Source of the DNA: Macrostomum hystrix
Taxonomy: Eukaryota > Platyhelminthes > Macrostomidae
Reading direction: 5' to 3'
NCBI GenBank assembly: GCA_950097015.1
Contig: CATNEN010000038.1
Span: 9,186,001 to 9,250,000, forward strand
DNA length: 64,000 nt
The position numbers were made by a program, and so were the translations under genes. Position 1 is the first letter of the stretch. The number at the start of each line of letters is the position of its first letter. Shown here in pieces: positions 31,101 to 43,406 of this stretch. The notes beneath the pieces were generated by a model that ran no database searches, was not told where the DNA came from, and saw only the letters and a list, made by a program, of their open reading frames with translations.

Positions 31101-34100
31101 GAGAGTGCCAATCTACTGTGTGACAGAATGAGTGACAATCTCTTGTGTGACAGAATGAGAGTGCCAATCTACTGTGTGACAGAATGAGAGTGCCAATCTA
31201 CTGTGTGACAGAATGAGTGCCAATCTACTGTGTGACAGAATGAGAGTGCCAATCTACTGTGTGACAGAATGAGAGTGCCAATCTACTGTGTGACAGAATG
31301 AGAGTGCCAATCTACTGTGTGACAGAATGAGAGTGCCAATCTACTGTGTGACAGAATGAGAGTGCCAATCTACTGTGTGACAGAATGAGAGTGCCAATCT
31401 ACTGTGTGACAGAATGAGAGTGCCAATCTACTGTGTGACAGAATGAGAGTGCCAATCTACTGTGTGACAGAATGAGTGCCAATCTACTGTGTGACAGAAT
31501 GAGAGTGCCAATCTACTGTGTGACAGAATGAGAGTGCCAATCTACGGTGTGACAGAATGAGTGCCAATCTACTGTGTGACAGAATGAGTGCCAATCTACT
31601 GTGTGACAGAATGAGAGTGCCAATCTACTGTGTGACAGAATGAGTGACAATCTCTTGTGTGACAGAATGAGAGTGCCAATCTACTGTGTGACAGAATGAG
31701 AGTGCCAATCTACTGTGTGACAGAATGAGTGACAATCTACTGTGTGACAGAATGAGAGTGCCAATCTACTGTGTGACACAATGAGAGTGCCAATCTACTG
31801 TGTGACAGAATGAGTGCCAATCTACTGTGTGACAGAATGAGAGTGCCAATCTACTGTGTGACAGAATGAGAGTGCCAATCTACTGTGTGACAGAATGAGA
31901 GTGCCAATCTACTGTGTGACAGAATGAGTGCCAATCTACTGTGTGACAGAATGAGTGCCAATCTGCTGTGTGACAGAATGAGTGCCAATCTACTGTGTGA
32001 CAGAATGAGAGTGCCAATCTACTGTGTGACAGAATGAGTGCCAATCTACTGTGTGACAGAATGAGTGCCAATCTACTGTGTGACAGAATGAGAGTGCCAA
32101 TCTACTGTGTGACAGAATGAGTGATAATCTACTGTGTGACAGAATGAGAGTGCCAATCTACTGTGTGACTGAATGAGTGCCAATCTACTGTGTGACAGAA
32201 TGAGAGTGCCAATCTACTGTGTGACAGAATGAGAGTGCCAATCTACTGTGTGACAGAATGAGTGACAATCTACTGTGTGACAGAATGAGAGTGCCAATCT
32301 ACTGTGTGACAGAATGAGAGTGCCAATCTACTGTGTGACAGAATGAGTGCCAATCTACTGTGTGACAGAATGAGAGTGCCAATCTACTGTGTGACAGAAT
32401 GAGAGTGCCAATCTACTGTGTGACAGAATGAGAGTGCCAATCTACTGTGTGACAGAATGAGAGTGCCAATCTACTGTGCGACAGAATGAGAGTGCCAATC
32501 TACTGTGTGACAGAATGAGTGACAATCTCTTGTGTGACAGAATGAGAGTGCCAATCTACTGTGTGACAGAATGAGAGTGCCAATCTACTGTGTGACAGAA
32601 TGAGTGCCAATCTACTGTGTGACAGAATGAGAGTGCCAATCTACTGTGTGACAGAATGAGAGTGCCAATCTACTGTGTGACAGAATGAGTGCCAATCTAC
32701 TGTGTGACAGAATGAGAGTGCCAATCTACTGTGTGACAGAATGAGTGCCAATCTACTGTGTGACAGAATGAGAGTGCCAATCTACTGTGTGACAGAATGA
32801 GTGCCAATCTACTGTGTGACAGAATGAGAGTGCCAATCTACTGTGTGACAGAATGAGAGTGCCAATCTACTGTGTGACAGAATGAGAGTGCCAATCTACT
32901 GTGTGACAGAATGAGAGTGCCAATCTACTGTGTGACAGAATGAGTGCCAATCTACTGTGTGACAGAATGAGAGTGCCAATCTACTGTGTGACAGAATGAG
33001 AGTGCCAATCTACGGTGTGACAGAATGAGTGCCAATCTACTGTGTGACAGAATGAGTGCCAATCTACTGTGTGACAGAATGAGAGTGCCAATCTACTGTG
33101 TGACAGAATGAGTGACAATCTCTTGTGTGACAGAATGAGAGTGCCAATCTACTGTGTGACAGAATGAGAGTGCCAATCTACTGTGTGACAGAATGAGTGC
33201 CAATCTACTGTGTGACAGAATGAGTGCCAATCTACTGTGTGACAGAATGAGTGCCAATCTACTGTGTGACAGAATGAGTGCCAATCTAATTTGTGACAGA
33301 ATGAGAGTGACAATCTACTGTGTGACAGAATGAGAGTGCCAATCTACTGTGTGACAGAATGAGAGTGCCAATCTACTGTGTGACAGAATGAGAGTGACAA
33401 TCTACTGTGTGACAGAATGAGAGTGACAATCTACTGTGTGACAGAATGAGTGCCAATCTACTGTGTGACAGAATGAGAGTGACAATCTACTGTGTGACAG
33501 AATGAGTGCCAATCTAATTTGTGACAGAATGAGAGTGACAATCTACTGTGTGACAGAATGAGAGTGCCAATCTACTGTGTGACAGAATGAGAGTGACAAT
33601 CTACTGTGTGACAGAATGAGAGTGCCAGTCAGCTGTGTGACAGAACTAGAGTGTATTCTACTATCAGATCTAATTGAAGTTCACAACTGTTTTTCACAAC
33701 TCATTTTCTCAACACTTCAGGCACCTTGAGATAATCTACGAGATCAACCAGCGCTTCCTTGATTTCGTGTCCCAGCGTTATCCTGGCGACTTGGATCGTC
33801 TTCGCCGCATGAGCCTAGTTGAAGAGGATGGCTGCAAGCGTATCAATATGGCCTATCTGTGTGTTGTTGGCAGCCACGCTGTTAATGGGGTCGCCAGGTC
33901 AGTAATTAAAGCATGCAGTATGTGCGCTTAATCTGCTAGTATTGCATCCTCTGACTATTAAAAATTCGTCTGTCACTGTTTAAGAAAATGTTTTTTTCTG
34001 CCTAGGATCCACTCGGATCTGATCAAGCAGCATGTGTTCAAGGATTTCTACGAGCTCTGGCCTCAGCGCTTTCAGAACAAGACCAACGGCATTACGCCGC

Positions 34101-36541
34101 GCCGATGGCTGTTGCTATGCAATCCGGGCCTTAGCGACCTGCTCATAGACAAGATTGGTTCGGCCTGGATCACTGATCTTGACAAGCTGCGAACCCTGGG
34201 CGATTACCGCGACAATGAGCATGTGCTCCACGAGCTGCTCAAAGTGAAGTCGCAGGCTAAGCGCAAATTTTCCGACTTTGTAATGCGAGAGTTCAAGATT
34301 AAAATAGATCCGTCCAGTATGTTCGATATTCAAGTGAGCTATGGACTGCGTACTTTTAGATGGCTTGAAGTACAATGTACTCTTGTGGTTCTTGCACTAA
34401 GTTCAGATAACGGATTTGGTTAGCCTGAATTAATTTATTCTTATTAATTCAAATTCTGAGTATATTATATCCTCAATCGCAGGTAAAACGCATTCACGAG
34501 TACAAACGGCAGTTGCTTAACTGTCTCCACGTCATCAACCTGTACAACCGCATCCGAGATAATCCCAAGGTCGCATTAGTGCCACGCACAGTCATGATTG
34601 GCGGCAAAGCTGCGCCCGGCTATCACATGGCCAAGCTCATCATCAAACTGATTAATTCGATTGCCAAGGTGATTAACAACGACCCGGTTGTCGGCAACCG
34701 TCTCCGTGTGCTATTCCTAGAAAACTATCGGGTCAGCCTAGCCGAAAAGATCTTCCCGGCTGCCGACCTGTCCGAGCAGATCAGCACGGCTGGCACGGAG
34801 GCGTCGGGCACAGGCAATATGAAGTTCATGCTGAACGGCGCCCTCACCATTGGCACCATGGACGGAGCCAATGTGGAGATGTGCGAGGAGATGGGCAAGG
34901 AGAACATGTTCGTGTTCGGCATGTCCGTAGAGGAGGTGCAGGCGCTGTCTCGCCGCGGCTACAATCCAGCGGATTATTATCGCTCCATTCCGCAGCTGCG
35001 CCGTTGCCTAGATATGATACGTGACGGCTTCTTCTCGCCGGAAAATCCCAGCCTGTTCAGGGACATCTTCGAAAGTCTGGTCTATCACGACCGTTTCATG
35101 CTGCTAGCCGACTTCGAGGACTATGTGCGAGCCCAGGACCTGGCTGCCGCCACCTTCGCGGTGAGTGTCACCCCGATTGCTTCTGGGCTACTAGCGGCTG
35201 ACCTAAAGATTAAAGACTCTTTGCTTAGAGAAGAATAGAACATACACTGTGGAGTTTCTGCAAACTTGTGAGGTCGAAGTTTCTTCGTCGACGTACCCGA
35301 ATTTCTATCACCAATTGTTTCCGTTCCGCTGAGAATCGAACTCCTGACCTCTAGATCAAAATTCCAGAACCTTAAACACTGGACTACAAGCTCTCCTTGA
35401 TTTCAGGGTACTAGATTTTAATGTGTGTTAATTACCCGAGAATTAAAAGTATATATAAAGCTGATAGATTAGCCGAGGATTAGTGGACTATAAAGCTGAT
35501 AGATTAGCCGAGGATTAGTGGATCATAAAGCTGATAGATTAGCCGAGGATTAGTGGATCATAAAGCTGATAGATTAGCCGAGGATTAGTGGACCATAAGG
35601 CTGATAGATTAGCCGAGGATTAGTGGATCATAAAGCTGATAGATTAGCCGAGGATTAGTGGACTATAAAGCTGATAGATTAGCTGAGGATTAGTGGACTA
35701 TAAAGCTAATAGATTAGCCGAGGATTAGTGGATTGTAAAGCTGATAGATTAGCCGAAGATTAGTGGACTATAAAGCTGATAGATTAGCCGAGGATTAGTG
35801 GACTATAAAGCTGATAGATTAGCCGAAGATTAGTGGATTGTAAAGCTGATAGATTAGCCGAAGATTAGTGGACTATAAAGCTGATAGATTAGCCGAGGAT
35901 TAGTGGACTATAAAGCTGATAGATTAGCCGAGGATTAGTGGATCATAAAGCTGATAGATTAGCCGAGGATTAGTGGATCATAAAGCTGATAGATTAGCCG
36001 AGGATTAGTGGACCATAAGGCTGATAGATTAGCCGAGGATTAGTGGATCATAAAGCTGATAGATTAGCCGAGGATTAGTGGACTATAAAGCTGATAGATT
36101 AGCTGAGGATTAGTGGACTATAAAGCTAATAGATTAGCCGAGGATTAGTGGACTATAAAGCTGATAGATTAGCCGAGGATTAGTAACTAAAAACACTTAC
36201 GGATTACCTGAGGATTAGTAGTTTAAAGTACTTACAGATTACCTGAGGGTTGGTGGATTATAAAGCTTGAAAGTTGAATGAACAGAAGATTAGTGGATTA
36301 GCTGCGAAGGCTGCTATCTCACCAGAGAAATCCTCGTTTCGCTGACTCGCAGGACCAGGTCAAGTGGTCTCGGATGTGCCTGCTGAACATCGCCGCCGCT
36401 GGCAAGTTCTCGTCCGACCGCACCATCAGCGAATACGCCCGCGACATCTGGGGCGTGGATCCGCACGGCATCAAGCTGCCAGAGCCGCACGAGGCGCCGG
36501 CCGGTGGCCAAAGCAGCAGAGCCAGCGAGGAGGCTAACTGA
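25180..36541 (+). CDS. PYG: glycogen phosphorylase, complete, eight exons
   Basis: Exons: 25180-25440, 28840-29124, 29332-29504, 30366-30848, 33721-33897, 34006-34333, 34483-35160 and 36353-36541 (stop TGA). They join in phase to 2574 nt, or 857 residues, the usual family length (about 842-847 in mammals). It releases glucose-1-phosphate from glycogen in the cytosol using pyridoxal phosphate. The N-terminal regulatory site KRKGLSIRG places the phosphorylatable Ser at residue 21, so control by phosphorylase kinase is expected. Also present are [29 protein letters not shown] and [14 protein letters not shown], whose Lys683 should bind the cofactor. The start was chosen at the first ATG in frame; a longer open frame upstream lacks an ATG. 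Intron 4 is mostly a 2.7-kb array, intron 7 a 35-bp array, and intron 1 holds an inverted-repeat element. Confidence 0.96.
26216..27223. mobile_element. DNA element with about 65-bp inverted termini
   Basis: CCTAGTTTCGCATGTTTAAT near 26225 recurs in reverse near 27200, and the pairing continues through TATTTTCTGT.TGAAATCA.GTG. The element is bounded by an 8-bp direct repeat TGAAACTT (26208-26215 and 27224-27231), a length typical of hAT-type target duplications. No transposase was found. The inner part contains a second inverted CAAGTA/TACTTG-rich pair, possibly a nested insertion. It lies in intron 1 of glycogen phosphorylase. Confidence 0.65.
30940..33650. repeat. 27/29-bp minisatellite, about 95 copies
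   Basis: The unit begins GAATGAGTGCCAATCTACTG and ends TGTGACA. Two length forms, GAGTG and GAGAGTG, are interspersed non-randomly and longer blocks recur. It fills intron 4 of glycogen phosphorylase. Minus-strand ORFs across it are by-products. Confidence 0.96.
35295..35396 (-). mobile_element. SINE head fragment
   Basis: The minus strand reads GAGAGCTTGTAGTCCAGTGT, then AGGTCAGGAGTTCGATTCTC, A- and B-box-like, in intron 7 of glycogen phosphorylase. The 3' body is missing or unrecognisable. Confidence 0.5.
35448..36200. repeat. 35-bp minisatellite with block duplication
   Basis: The unit begins CTGATAGATTAGCCGAGGAT and ends TAGTGGACTATAAAG, about 21 copies. The run of variants at about 35500-35720 reappears in the same order at about 35930-36130, indicating duplication of a multi-unit block. 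Confidence 0.94.
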
Positions 36542-36827
36542 ATTTGATTTGCACTTTAGTAATTTGACTTCTCTATCTATGAGACAACTGAACTGTTGTA
36601 AGGCTAGACTTGTAGGTTTTTCTAACTCAAAGCTGTCAGTCCTTTCATTCAGCATTGAAATATTTCAAATTCCAAACAACCTTTTTGTTTTATTCCGGAA
36701 AAGCGTCCTTTTTGTTTATTTTATTTTTATATTTATTATTATCTGTTGCCGTCTGGTGGCAGAGAAATGCATTGAAATACTAGTAAAAAAATATACAATT
36801 TCGCATTTTTATACTTCTTTAATTTTT

Positions 36828-36833
36828 AATAAA
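36828..36833 (+). promoter_or_regulatory. poly(A) signal of glycogen phosphorylase
   Basis: AATAAA lies 287 bases after the stop codon in AT-rich sequence; it is the first good hexamer downstream. Confidence 0.55.
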
Positions 36834-36957
36834 AAGACAAAAATCACACCGATTTACTTCTATTGTTAATGCAGAGCTTAGCAAATTATATCAATTTTGC
36901 CTAAGTTTTTTCAATTCTTAGTAGGAAGATTATAAGTTTATAAGCCACTACCTGAAA

Positions 36958-37300
36958 CTCCCTTCCTGTCCTATCCATCCCTTCCTGTCCTATCCAACCC
37001 TTCCTGTCCTATCCATCCCTTCCTGTCCTATCCATCCCTTCCTGTCCTATCCATCCCTTCCTGTCCTATCCATCCCTTCCTGTCCTATCCATCCCTTCCC
37101 GTCCTATCCATCCCTTCCTGTCCTATCCATCCCTTCCCGTCCTATCCATCCCTTCCCGCCCTATCCATCCCTGCATCTCCCTTCCGTTCCTATCCATCCC
37201 TACATCTCTCTTTCCTACATCTCCCTTCCTGCCCTATTCATCTCTGCATCTCTCTTCCTGTCCTATACATCCTTACATCTTTCTTCCTGTCTTATCCATT
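36958..37300. repeat. 19-bp minisatellite, decaying rightwards
   Basis: Unit CCCTTCCTGTCCTATCCAT, about 12 good copies, then increasingly degenerate copies. It lies between glycogen phosphorylase and the helicase. Confidence 0.9.
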
Positions 37301-37537
37301 ATAAGGCTATAGTAATTTCTGCATCTTCCTTCCTGTTTTATCCATCCCTACATCAATCTTCCCTCCATCTCCCTCTTCAATCTCCCTTGCCGCTTGTGCC
37401 TTCCTGTCGCACATTTTAAGCCTAGATCTAGGTCCAATAGTTCAGGCTACTGAGGCGGCATTAGCCACAAAGCCACACTGCTAATTCTTTGACCCCGGAT
37501 TTGTTACGCAGGATCCTCTGTATTATCTCAGCCAATC

Positions 37538-40500
37538 ATGAGCAAGCAAAAAAAGCACCGACGGCACAAGCACGGTCACAGTGGCAATCACCAGCAACAG
37601 CAGCAGCAGCAGCATCATTTGCGTCACGCTGAGCATCAGTCAAAGAACAACAAAAAGCAGAAACTGCTGCTAAAGAGACTCAAACGTGAGCAGAGGCGCC
37701 AACCTGCCAGTTTGGTTGCCGCCAGACCGCAGCCTGCAGCGGCGCCAGAGCCCTCAGTGACGGCCCTGCGCGAGAATGACAGTCCCCTTCTGGTGGAGCG
37801 GCGCGGCCTGCCAATCTGGCAACACAGGCGCGACCTGCTGGGCCTCATTCGCCAGCACCGCTGCCTGGTCCTCATCTCCTCCACCGGCTCCGGCAAGAGC
37901 ACCCAGGTGCCGCAGTTTCTCTTAGAAGCCTCAGCGCCCGGCTCCGCTGCTCGGGTGGCCGTCACGCAGCCGCGCCGAATCGCCGCCATCAGCCTGGCAC
38001 AGCGGGTCGCCCAGGAGGCTGGCGGCGGCCCGCTCGGCACTGTGGTCGGATACAAGGTTAGCCTAGTGACAACCCAGATTCAAATTTCGTATTTTATCTT
38101 GGTCTTTAAATTTTACTCTCTCTTAAATTTTCACTTCTTAATACAAGTCACACTTAAAAGGACACAAACCGTCACTCTTGCCCTACTCCTAGTGTCACTC
38201 CTAGTGTTGACATAAGGTTTGGATTTAAAACACAAAGACTCATGTTGTTAAGTTGAATTGGCACTCCTAACAAAATGTTTACCCTAGCGCTGGTCTATTT
38301 GCAATGCCACTCAGTCTTATTTTTCTCCCTACAATTATTAAATTATCTTGATTGGCAGGTGCGCTTTGAAGAGTGTGTCCGGCCCACCACGGCCGTCACC
38401 TTCCTGACTGACGGTATGCTGCTGCGCGAGTCACTTCTGGATCCTCGGCTGACTCGCTACACTCACATTGTCTTGGACGAGGCCCACGAGAGAAGCCTGG
38501 CCACGGATCTATTATTCGGCGTAGTCAAACTGGCCATGGCACGACGACCGGAGCTCCGCGTGGTGGTCATGTCCGCGACGCTAGATCCGGAGCCGTTCTG
38601 CCGATTCTTCCCCGGTAGCAAGCTGGTGTACCTGACTGGTCAGTGCAGAGTCCCTACTTTATGGGCGTTTGATTCAGTGACTGGACAGCGAGTGTTGCAG
38701 TGACTGGACAGCCAGTGTTGCAGTGACTGGACAGCGAGTGTTGCAGTGACTGGACAGCCTGTGACTGCAACACTGCAGCGAGTGTTGCAGTGACTGGACA
38801 GCCTGTGACTGCAACACTGCAGCGAGTGTTGCAGTGACTGGACAGCGAGTGTTGCAGTGACTGGACAGCGAGTGTTGCAGTGACTGGACAGCCTGTGACT
38901 GCAACACTGCAGCGAGTGTTGCAGTGACTGGACAACCAGTGTTGCAGTGACTGGACAGCCAGTGTTGCAATGACTGGACAGCGAGTGTTGCAGTGACTAG
39001 ACAGACAGTGTTGCAGTGACTGGACAGCCAGTGTTGCAGTGACTGGACAGCGAGTGTTGCAGTGACTGGACAGCGAGTGTTGCAGTGACTGGACAGCCTG
39101 TGACTGCAACACTGCAGCGAGTGTTGCAGTGACTGGACAACCAGTGTTGCAGTGACTGGACAGCCAGTGTTGCAATGACTGGACAGCGAGTGTTGCAGTG
39201 ACTAGACAGACAGTGTTGCAGTGACTGGACAGCCAGTGTTGCAGTGACTGGACAGCCAGTGTTGCAATGACTGGACAGCGAGTGTTGCAGTGACTAGACA
39301 GACAGTGTTGCAGTGACTGGACAGCCAGTGTTTCAGTGACTGGACAGCGAGTGTTTCAGTGACTGGACAGCGAGTGTTGCAGTGACTGGACAGCCAGTGT
39401 TGCAGTGACTGGACAGCGAGTGTTGCAGCGACTGGACAGCGAGTGTTGCAGTGACTTGAGCAATCCTTCTTCGCCGCAGGTCGCCAGTACCCCATCGAGC
39501 TGATGTCGGTGGACCGTCCAGTGTCGGACTACCTGTCCGCCGCCCTAGTAGCGGTGCTGCAGCTGCACCGCAGTCGGCCGCTGCGCCCAACCCACGACAT
39601 CCTGGTCTTCCTCACCGGCGAGGATGACATCGCCGAATTGCGCCACCTGCTGCGTCAGGCGTCACAGGAGCTTCTGAGCGGCTCCAACGGCTCCGCGTCC
39701 AGCGTCGGCGGCCTGCTGCCTCTCCCGCTCTACGCCGCCCTGCCGGCCAGTCTGCAGCTGAAGGCGCTGACTCCTTTGGAGGACAGCGGCGACAAGCCCG
39801 TGCGAAAGGTTGGTTTCGTAGCTTTAATGTGCAACTGATTGAGAGCTAGCATTATTATTGATTCGTTTCTTAAACAATTTAACAAGGAGCCTAACAAACA
39901 ACAGTTTCGTTCGATTCCTATTGTAATTAATTATTTTGCTATGAATCTGACGAGGAACCTGCCAATCAATTATTTAGATAGATTCCTGCCCTCGTACATT
40001 TTTATAAAAGATTCCTTTGTTAGGATTTTTTTCAGTTGGTTCTTGTTTAGAATTCGAACAAAAACCGCCGAAAAAGTGATTGAATTATTGAGCCCATCTC
40101 GCTAATTTGTGCAGGTCATCCTGGCCACCAACCTGGCCGAGTCTTCACTCACCATACCCGGAGTGCGCTGCGTTGTTGACTGCGGCCGGGCTAAGGTTCG
40201 TTCAGCAGCCTCTGGCGGCGCCCAGCAGTGGGTTGAGCGCCTCTCCGTGGAGCGAATCAGCCAGGCCCAGGCGTGGCAGCGGGCCGGCCGGGCCGCCCGT
40301 CAGGCTCCCGGTTGCTGCCATCGGCTCTACACCAACGCCGAACTGATGACCGAGATGCCGGAGCAGCCGGTGCCGGAGCTGCTCCGAGCCAACCTGGGCA
40401 CTGCCCTGCTCAGCCTGCTGGGCGTCGGCGCCCGACGACCGGAAGATTTTCCGCTGCTCGACCCGCTGCCGGCTGACAGCGTTTCTGCCGGCCTGGCTGC

Positions 40501-41878
40501 GCTGCGTAAACTCGGCGCCGTCGCTGCCGATGAGTCCTCGGAGGTCGCCGGCGGTCGCGTCGGCTGGCAGCTGACTCCGATTGGACGGGACATGCTGGCC
40601 CTGCCGCTGGAGCCCCGCATGGCCCGGGTGCTGCTGGAGGCTGCCAAGCCTGGCCTGGGCTGCCTGGCCGAGGTGGGTGGAAACCGACTGCCGTCAGTGG
40701 GATCTGGCAGTAGATCATTAGATCAGTGGGATCTGGCAGTAGATCAGTGGGATCTGGCAGACTAGATCAGTGGGATTGGGAGACTAGATCAGTGGGATCT
40801 GGCAGTAGATCAGTGGGATCTGGCAGTAGATCAGTGGGATCTGGCAGACTAGATCAGTGGGATCTGGCAGACTAGATCAGTGAGATCTGGCAGACTAGAT
40901 CAGTGGGATCTGGCAGACCAGATCAGTGGGATCTGGCAGACTAGATCAGTGAGATCTGGCAGACTAGATCAGTGGGATCTAGGAGACTAGATCAGTGAAA
41001 TCTGGGAGGCTAAAGAGATAGATAACTGAGAAGAGAAGTGACCTAAGCCTAAGCCAAACCCGAACAAATTCGCCAGGTAATCAAAATCGTCTCCCTGCTG
41101 TCTGTCGACCACCTATTCTACGTGCCGCCGAATAAGCGCGAAGCAGCTCAGGCCGCCTGGCAGCCCTACGAGTCCTCGCGAGGCGACCTGTTCTTCCTCC
41201 TGAACCTGTTCAACGCCTTCCAGGGCTTGTCTGATCCGGCCGAGAAGGCGCGCTGGCTGAGGCGCCACTTCGTGTCGCTGAAAGCCCTCACCACCTGCCT
41301 GCAGGTGCGCCAAGGGGCAATCGAATTTTTTTTAAATAGCAACCTTATTTACCAGAGTCAATTTATCTACCAAATTAAGTGACAAGTTGGTTGTCTGGAG
41401 TGACACTTTGATTTTAGGGAGTGACACGCAGATTTTACGGAGTGACACCCAGATTTTACGGAGTGACACCCAGATTTTACGGAGTGACATCAAGATTTTA
41501 CGGAGTGCCACTCTGAAACTTACGCAGGTTCGGCAGCAACTGCGCGGCTTATGCCGTTCGCTGGGCCTGCAGATTCAGTCCTGCAACAACCGGCCCGAGC
41601 CCATCATCGAAGCCTTCCTGGCTGGCTTTCGGCATTCCACGGCAGCTATGCAGCGCAGCCACGACGGCGGCAGCGGCGAAGGCAAGAATCGACGCATCCG
41701 AGACTGTCGGTACCTGTGTCACCACCTGCCACAGCCGGCCTACATTCACCCGGCCTCCTGTCTGTTCTCAGCCCGACCACCGGCCGTGATGTTCCTGGAG
41801 TGCGTCCACACAGCCAGGCCCTACCTGCGTCACGTGACCGCCATCGGAATTGAGCAGGTGTACAGGAGCAAACTTTAA
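37538..41878 (+). CDS. DHX33: DEAH-box RNA helicase, DHX33-like, six exons
   Basis: Exons 37538-38056, 38359-38638, 39480-39808, 40115-40672, 41077-41304 and from 41528; reading through the last possible donor gives a stop at 41878, about 754 residues (human DHX33 is 707). The N-terminus is a Lys/His-rich tail with Q7. Motifs: I SSTGSGKS (114-121), Ia [16 protein letters not shown] (213-216), III SAT (245-247), [20 protein letters not shown] and [10 protein letters not shown] (431-438), then HA2/OB-fold regions including [19 protein letters not shown], close to DHX33. DHX33 works in the nucleolus and cytosol on rRNA synthesis and RNA sensing in mammals; the role here is inferred. Two odd residues: Ser114 replaces the first Walker A glycine and Ala437 replaces the motif VI glycine. 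The 3' end could instead splice to an unseen exon. Confidence 0.85.
38650..39460. repeat. 23-bp minisatellite with inverted segments
   Basis: The unit is made of GCGAGTGTTGCAG and TGACTGGACA. At about 38759, 38806, 38891 and 39099 the array contains ACTGCAACACTGCAGCGAGT, placing an inverted unit fragment next to a direct one. It fills helicase intron 2. Confidence 0.93.
40685..41010. repeat. 21/23-bp minisatellite, about 14 copies
   Basis: Unit GATCAGTGGGATCTGGCAG followed by TA or ACTA. It starts about 12 bp after the donor of helicase exon 4. Confidence 0.92.
41397..41520. repeat. 21-bp minisatellite, about 6 copies
   Basis: The unit begins GAGTGACACCCAGATTTTAC. It occupies helicase intron 5 directly before the acceptor of exon 6. 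Confidence 0.9.
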
Positions 41879-41927
41879 AGTCTTGCAGTTGCCTGCTTTT
41901 ACTGTCTTTCCTCTGGATTGGTATTTT

Positions 41928-42780
41928 GCAGTTGGGTCAGAGAGTCAAAGACTGCAGTTGGGTCAGAGAGTCAAAGACTGCAGTTGGGTCAGAGAGTCAA
42001 AGACTGCAGTTGGGTCAGAGAGTCAAAGACTGCAGTTGGGTCAGAGAGTCAAAGACTGCAGTTGGGTCAGAGAGTCAAAGACTGCAGTTGGGTCAGAGAG
42101 TCAAAGACTGCAGTTGGGTCAGAGAGTCAAAGACTGCAGTTGGGTCAGAGAGTCAAAGACTGCAGTTGGGTCAGAGAGTCAAAGACTGCAGTTGGGTCAG
42201 AGAGTCAAAGACTGCAGTTGGGTCAGAGAGTCAAAGACTGCAGTTGGGTCAGAGAGTCAAAGACTGCAGTTGGGTCAGAGAGTCAAAGACTGCAGTTGGA
42301 TCAGAGAGTCAAAGACTGCAGTTGGGTCAGAGAGTCAAAGACTGCAGTTGGGTCAGAGAGTCAAAGACAGCAGTTGGGTCAGAGAATCAAAGACTGCAGT
42401 TGGGTCAGAGAGTCAAAGACTGCAGTTGGGTCAGAGAGTCAAAGACTGCAGTTGGGTCAGAGAGTCAAAGACTGCAGTTGGATCAGAGAGTCAAAGACTG
42501 CAGTTGGGTCAGAGAGTCAAAGACTGCAGTTGGATCAGAGAGTCAAAGACTGCAGTTGGGTCAGAGAATCAAAGACTGCAGTTGGGTCAGAGAATCAAAG
42601 ACTGCAGTTGGGTCAGAGAGTCAAAGACTGCAGTTGGGTCAGAGAGTCAAAGACTGCAGTTGGGTCAGAGAGTCAAAGACTGCTGTTGGGTCAGAGAGTC
42701 AAAGACTGCAGTTGGGTCAGAGAGTCAAAGACTGCAGTTGGGTCAGAGAGTCAAAGACTGCTGTTGGGTCAGAGAGTCAC
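41928..42780. repeat. 26-bp minisatellite, about 32 copies
   Basis: The unit begins CAGTTGGGTCAGAGAGTCAA and ends AGACTG. It starts about 50 bp after the helicase stop, so it is in the 3'UTR or a 3' intron. It is open in all three plus frames because the unit contains no stop in any phase; the resulting long ORFs are not genes. Confidence 0.95.
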
Positions 42781-43406
42781 AAACCCCATACAGGCAGATA
42801 GAGTGGATAATTTCCGCTTTTGCTACCGGTATTGTATAAGTTTTTACCGTATTTTACTGTTTTCTTTGCATGTCTGCTGGCTTCATTACGTTGGTTGTCC
42901 ATCAGCTAGTCTGACCGATTTCGTCATTAAAAAAACTTCATCAGCTGATCTGCTATTTCAACTGTGCGAAATTTGCATGCAACTTGTTCGGGTTTAGGTC
43001 TTCCTTATTATTTCCGCCTTTCTCAATAAAAAGCTTTATCTTCTCTGTGTACTACCTATTGCATGGCAGCGCGAGTAGTTTGTATAGCATTTCTGTGCTG
43101 AAACTGATTATGCAGCAAATATAGAAGCGAGTGTTAACCGAGTGTTTCATGACTTCATGAGGTCGAAAGCACAAAAACATAATGCATTAACTGTTTTGTT
43201 TGAAAAAAATATTAATAAATCAATCTTTCTGACAGGTAAATTATTATTACAGTATATATTTACTATTTGAAGTCACCTTAAAGCTGTGAGATCTGTGCTC
43301 ATTTATAAAGTGCATCTCCACTTGGTATTAGACCACTTGGTACCTCAGTTATTGTAACAACAGGGGTGCAGAGTACAGTACATTCTCGCCAAGGCATTTC
43401 ACTTGC
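42781..43406. other. intergenic between convergent helicase and tau/MAP genes
   Basis: AATAAA at 43025-43030 on the plus strand may end the helicase transcript. No coding signal. Confidence 0.35.

Noticed and set aside
41850-42997. Overlapping 291-359-codon plus-strand ORFs rich in GQRVKDC, ESKTAVGS and SESQRLQ
   Set aside because: They are three-frame readings of the 26-bp array after the helicase stop. The unit has no stop in any frame, so length is not evidence of coding.
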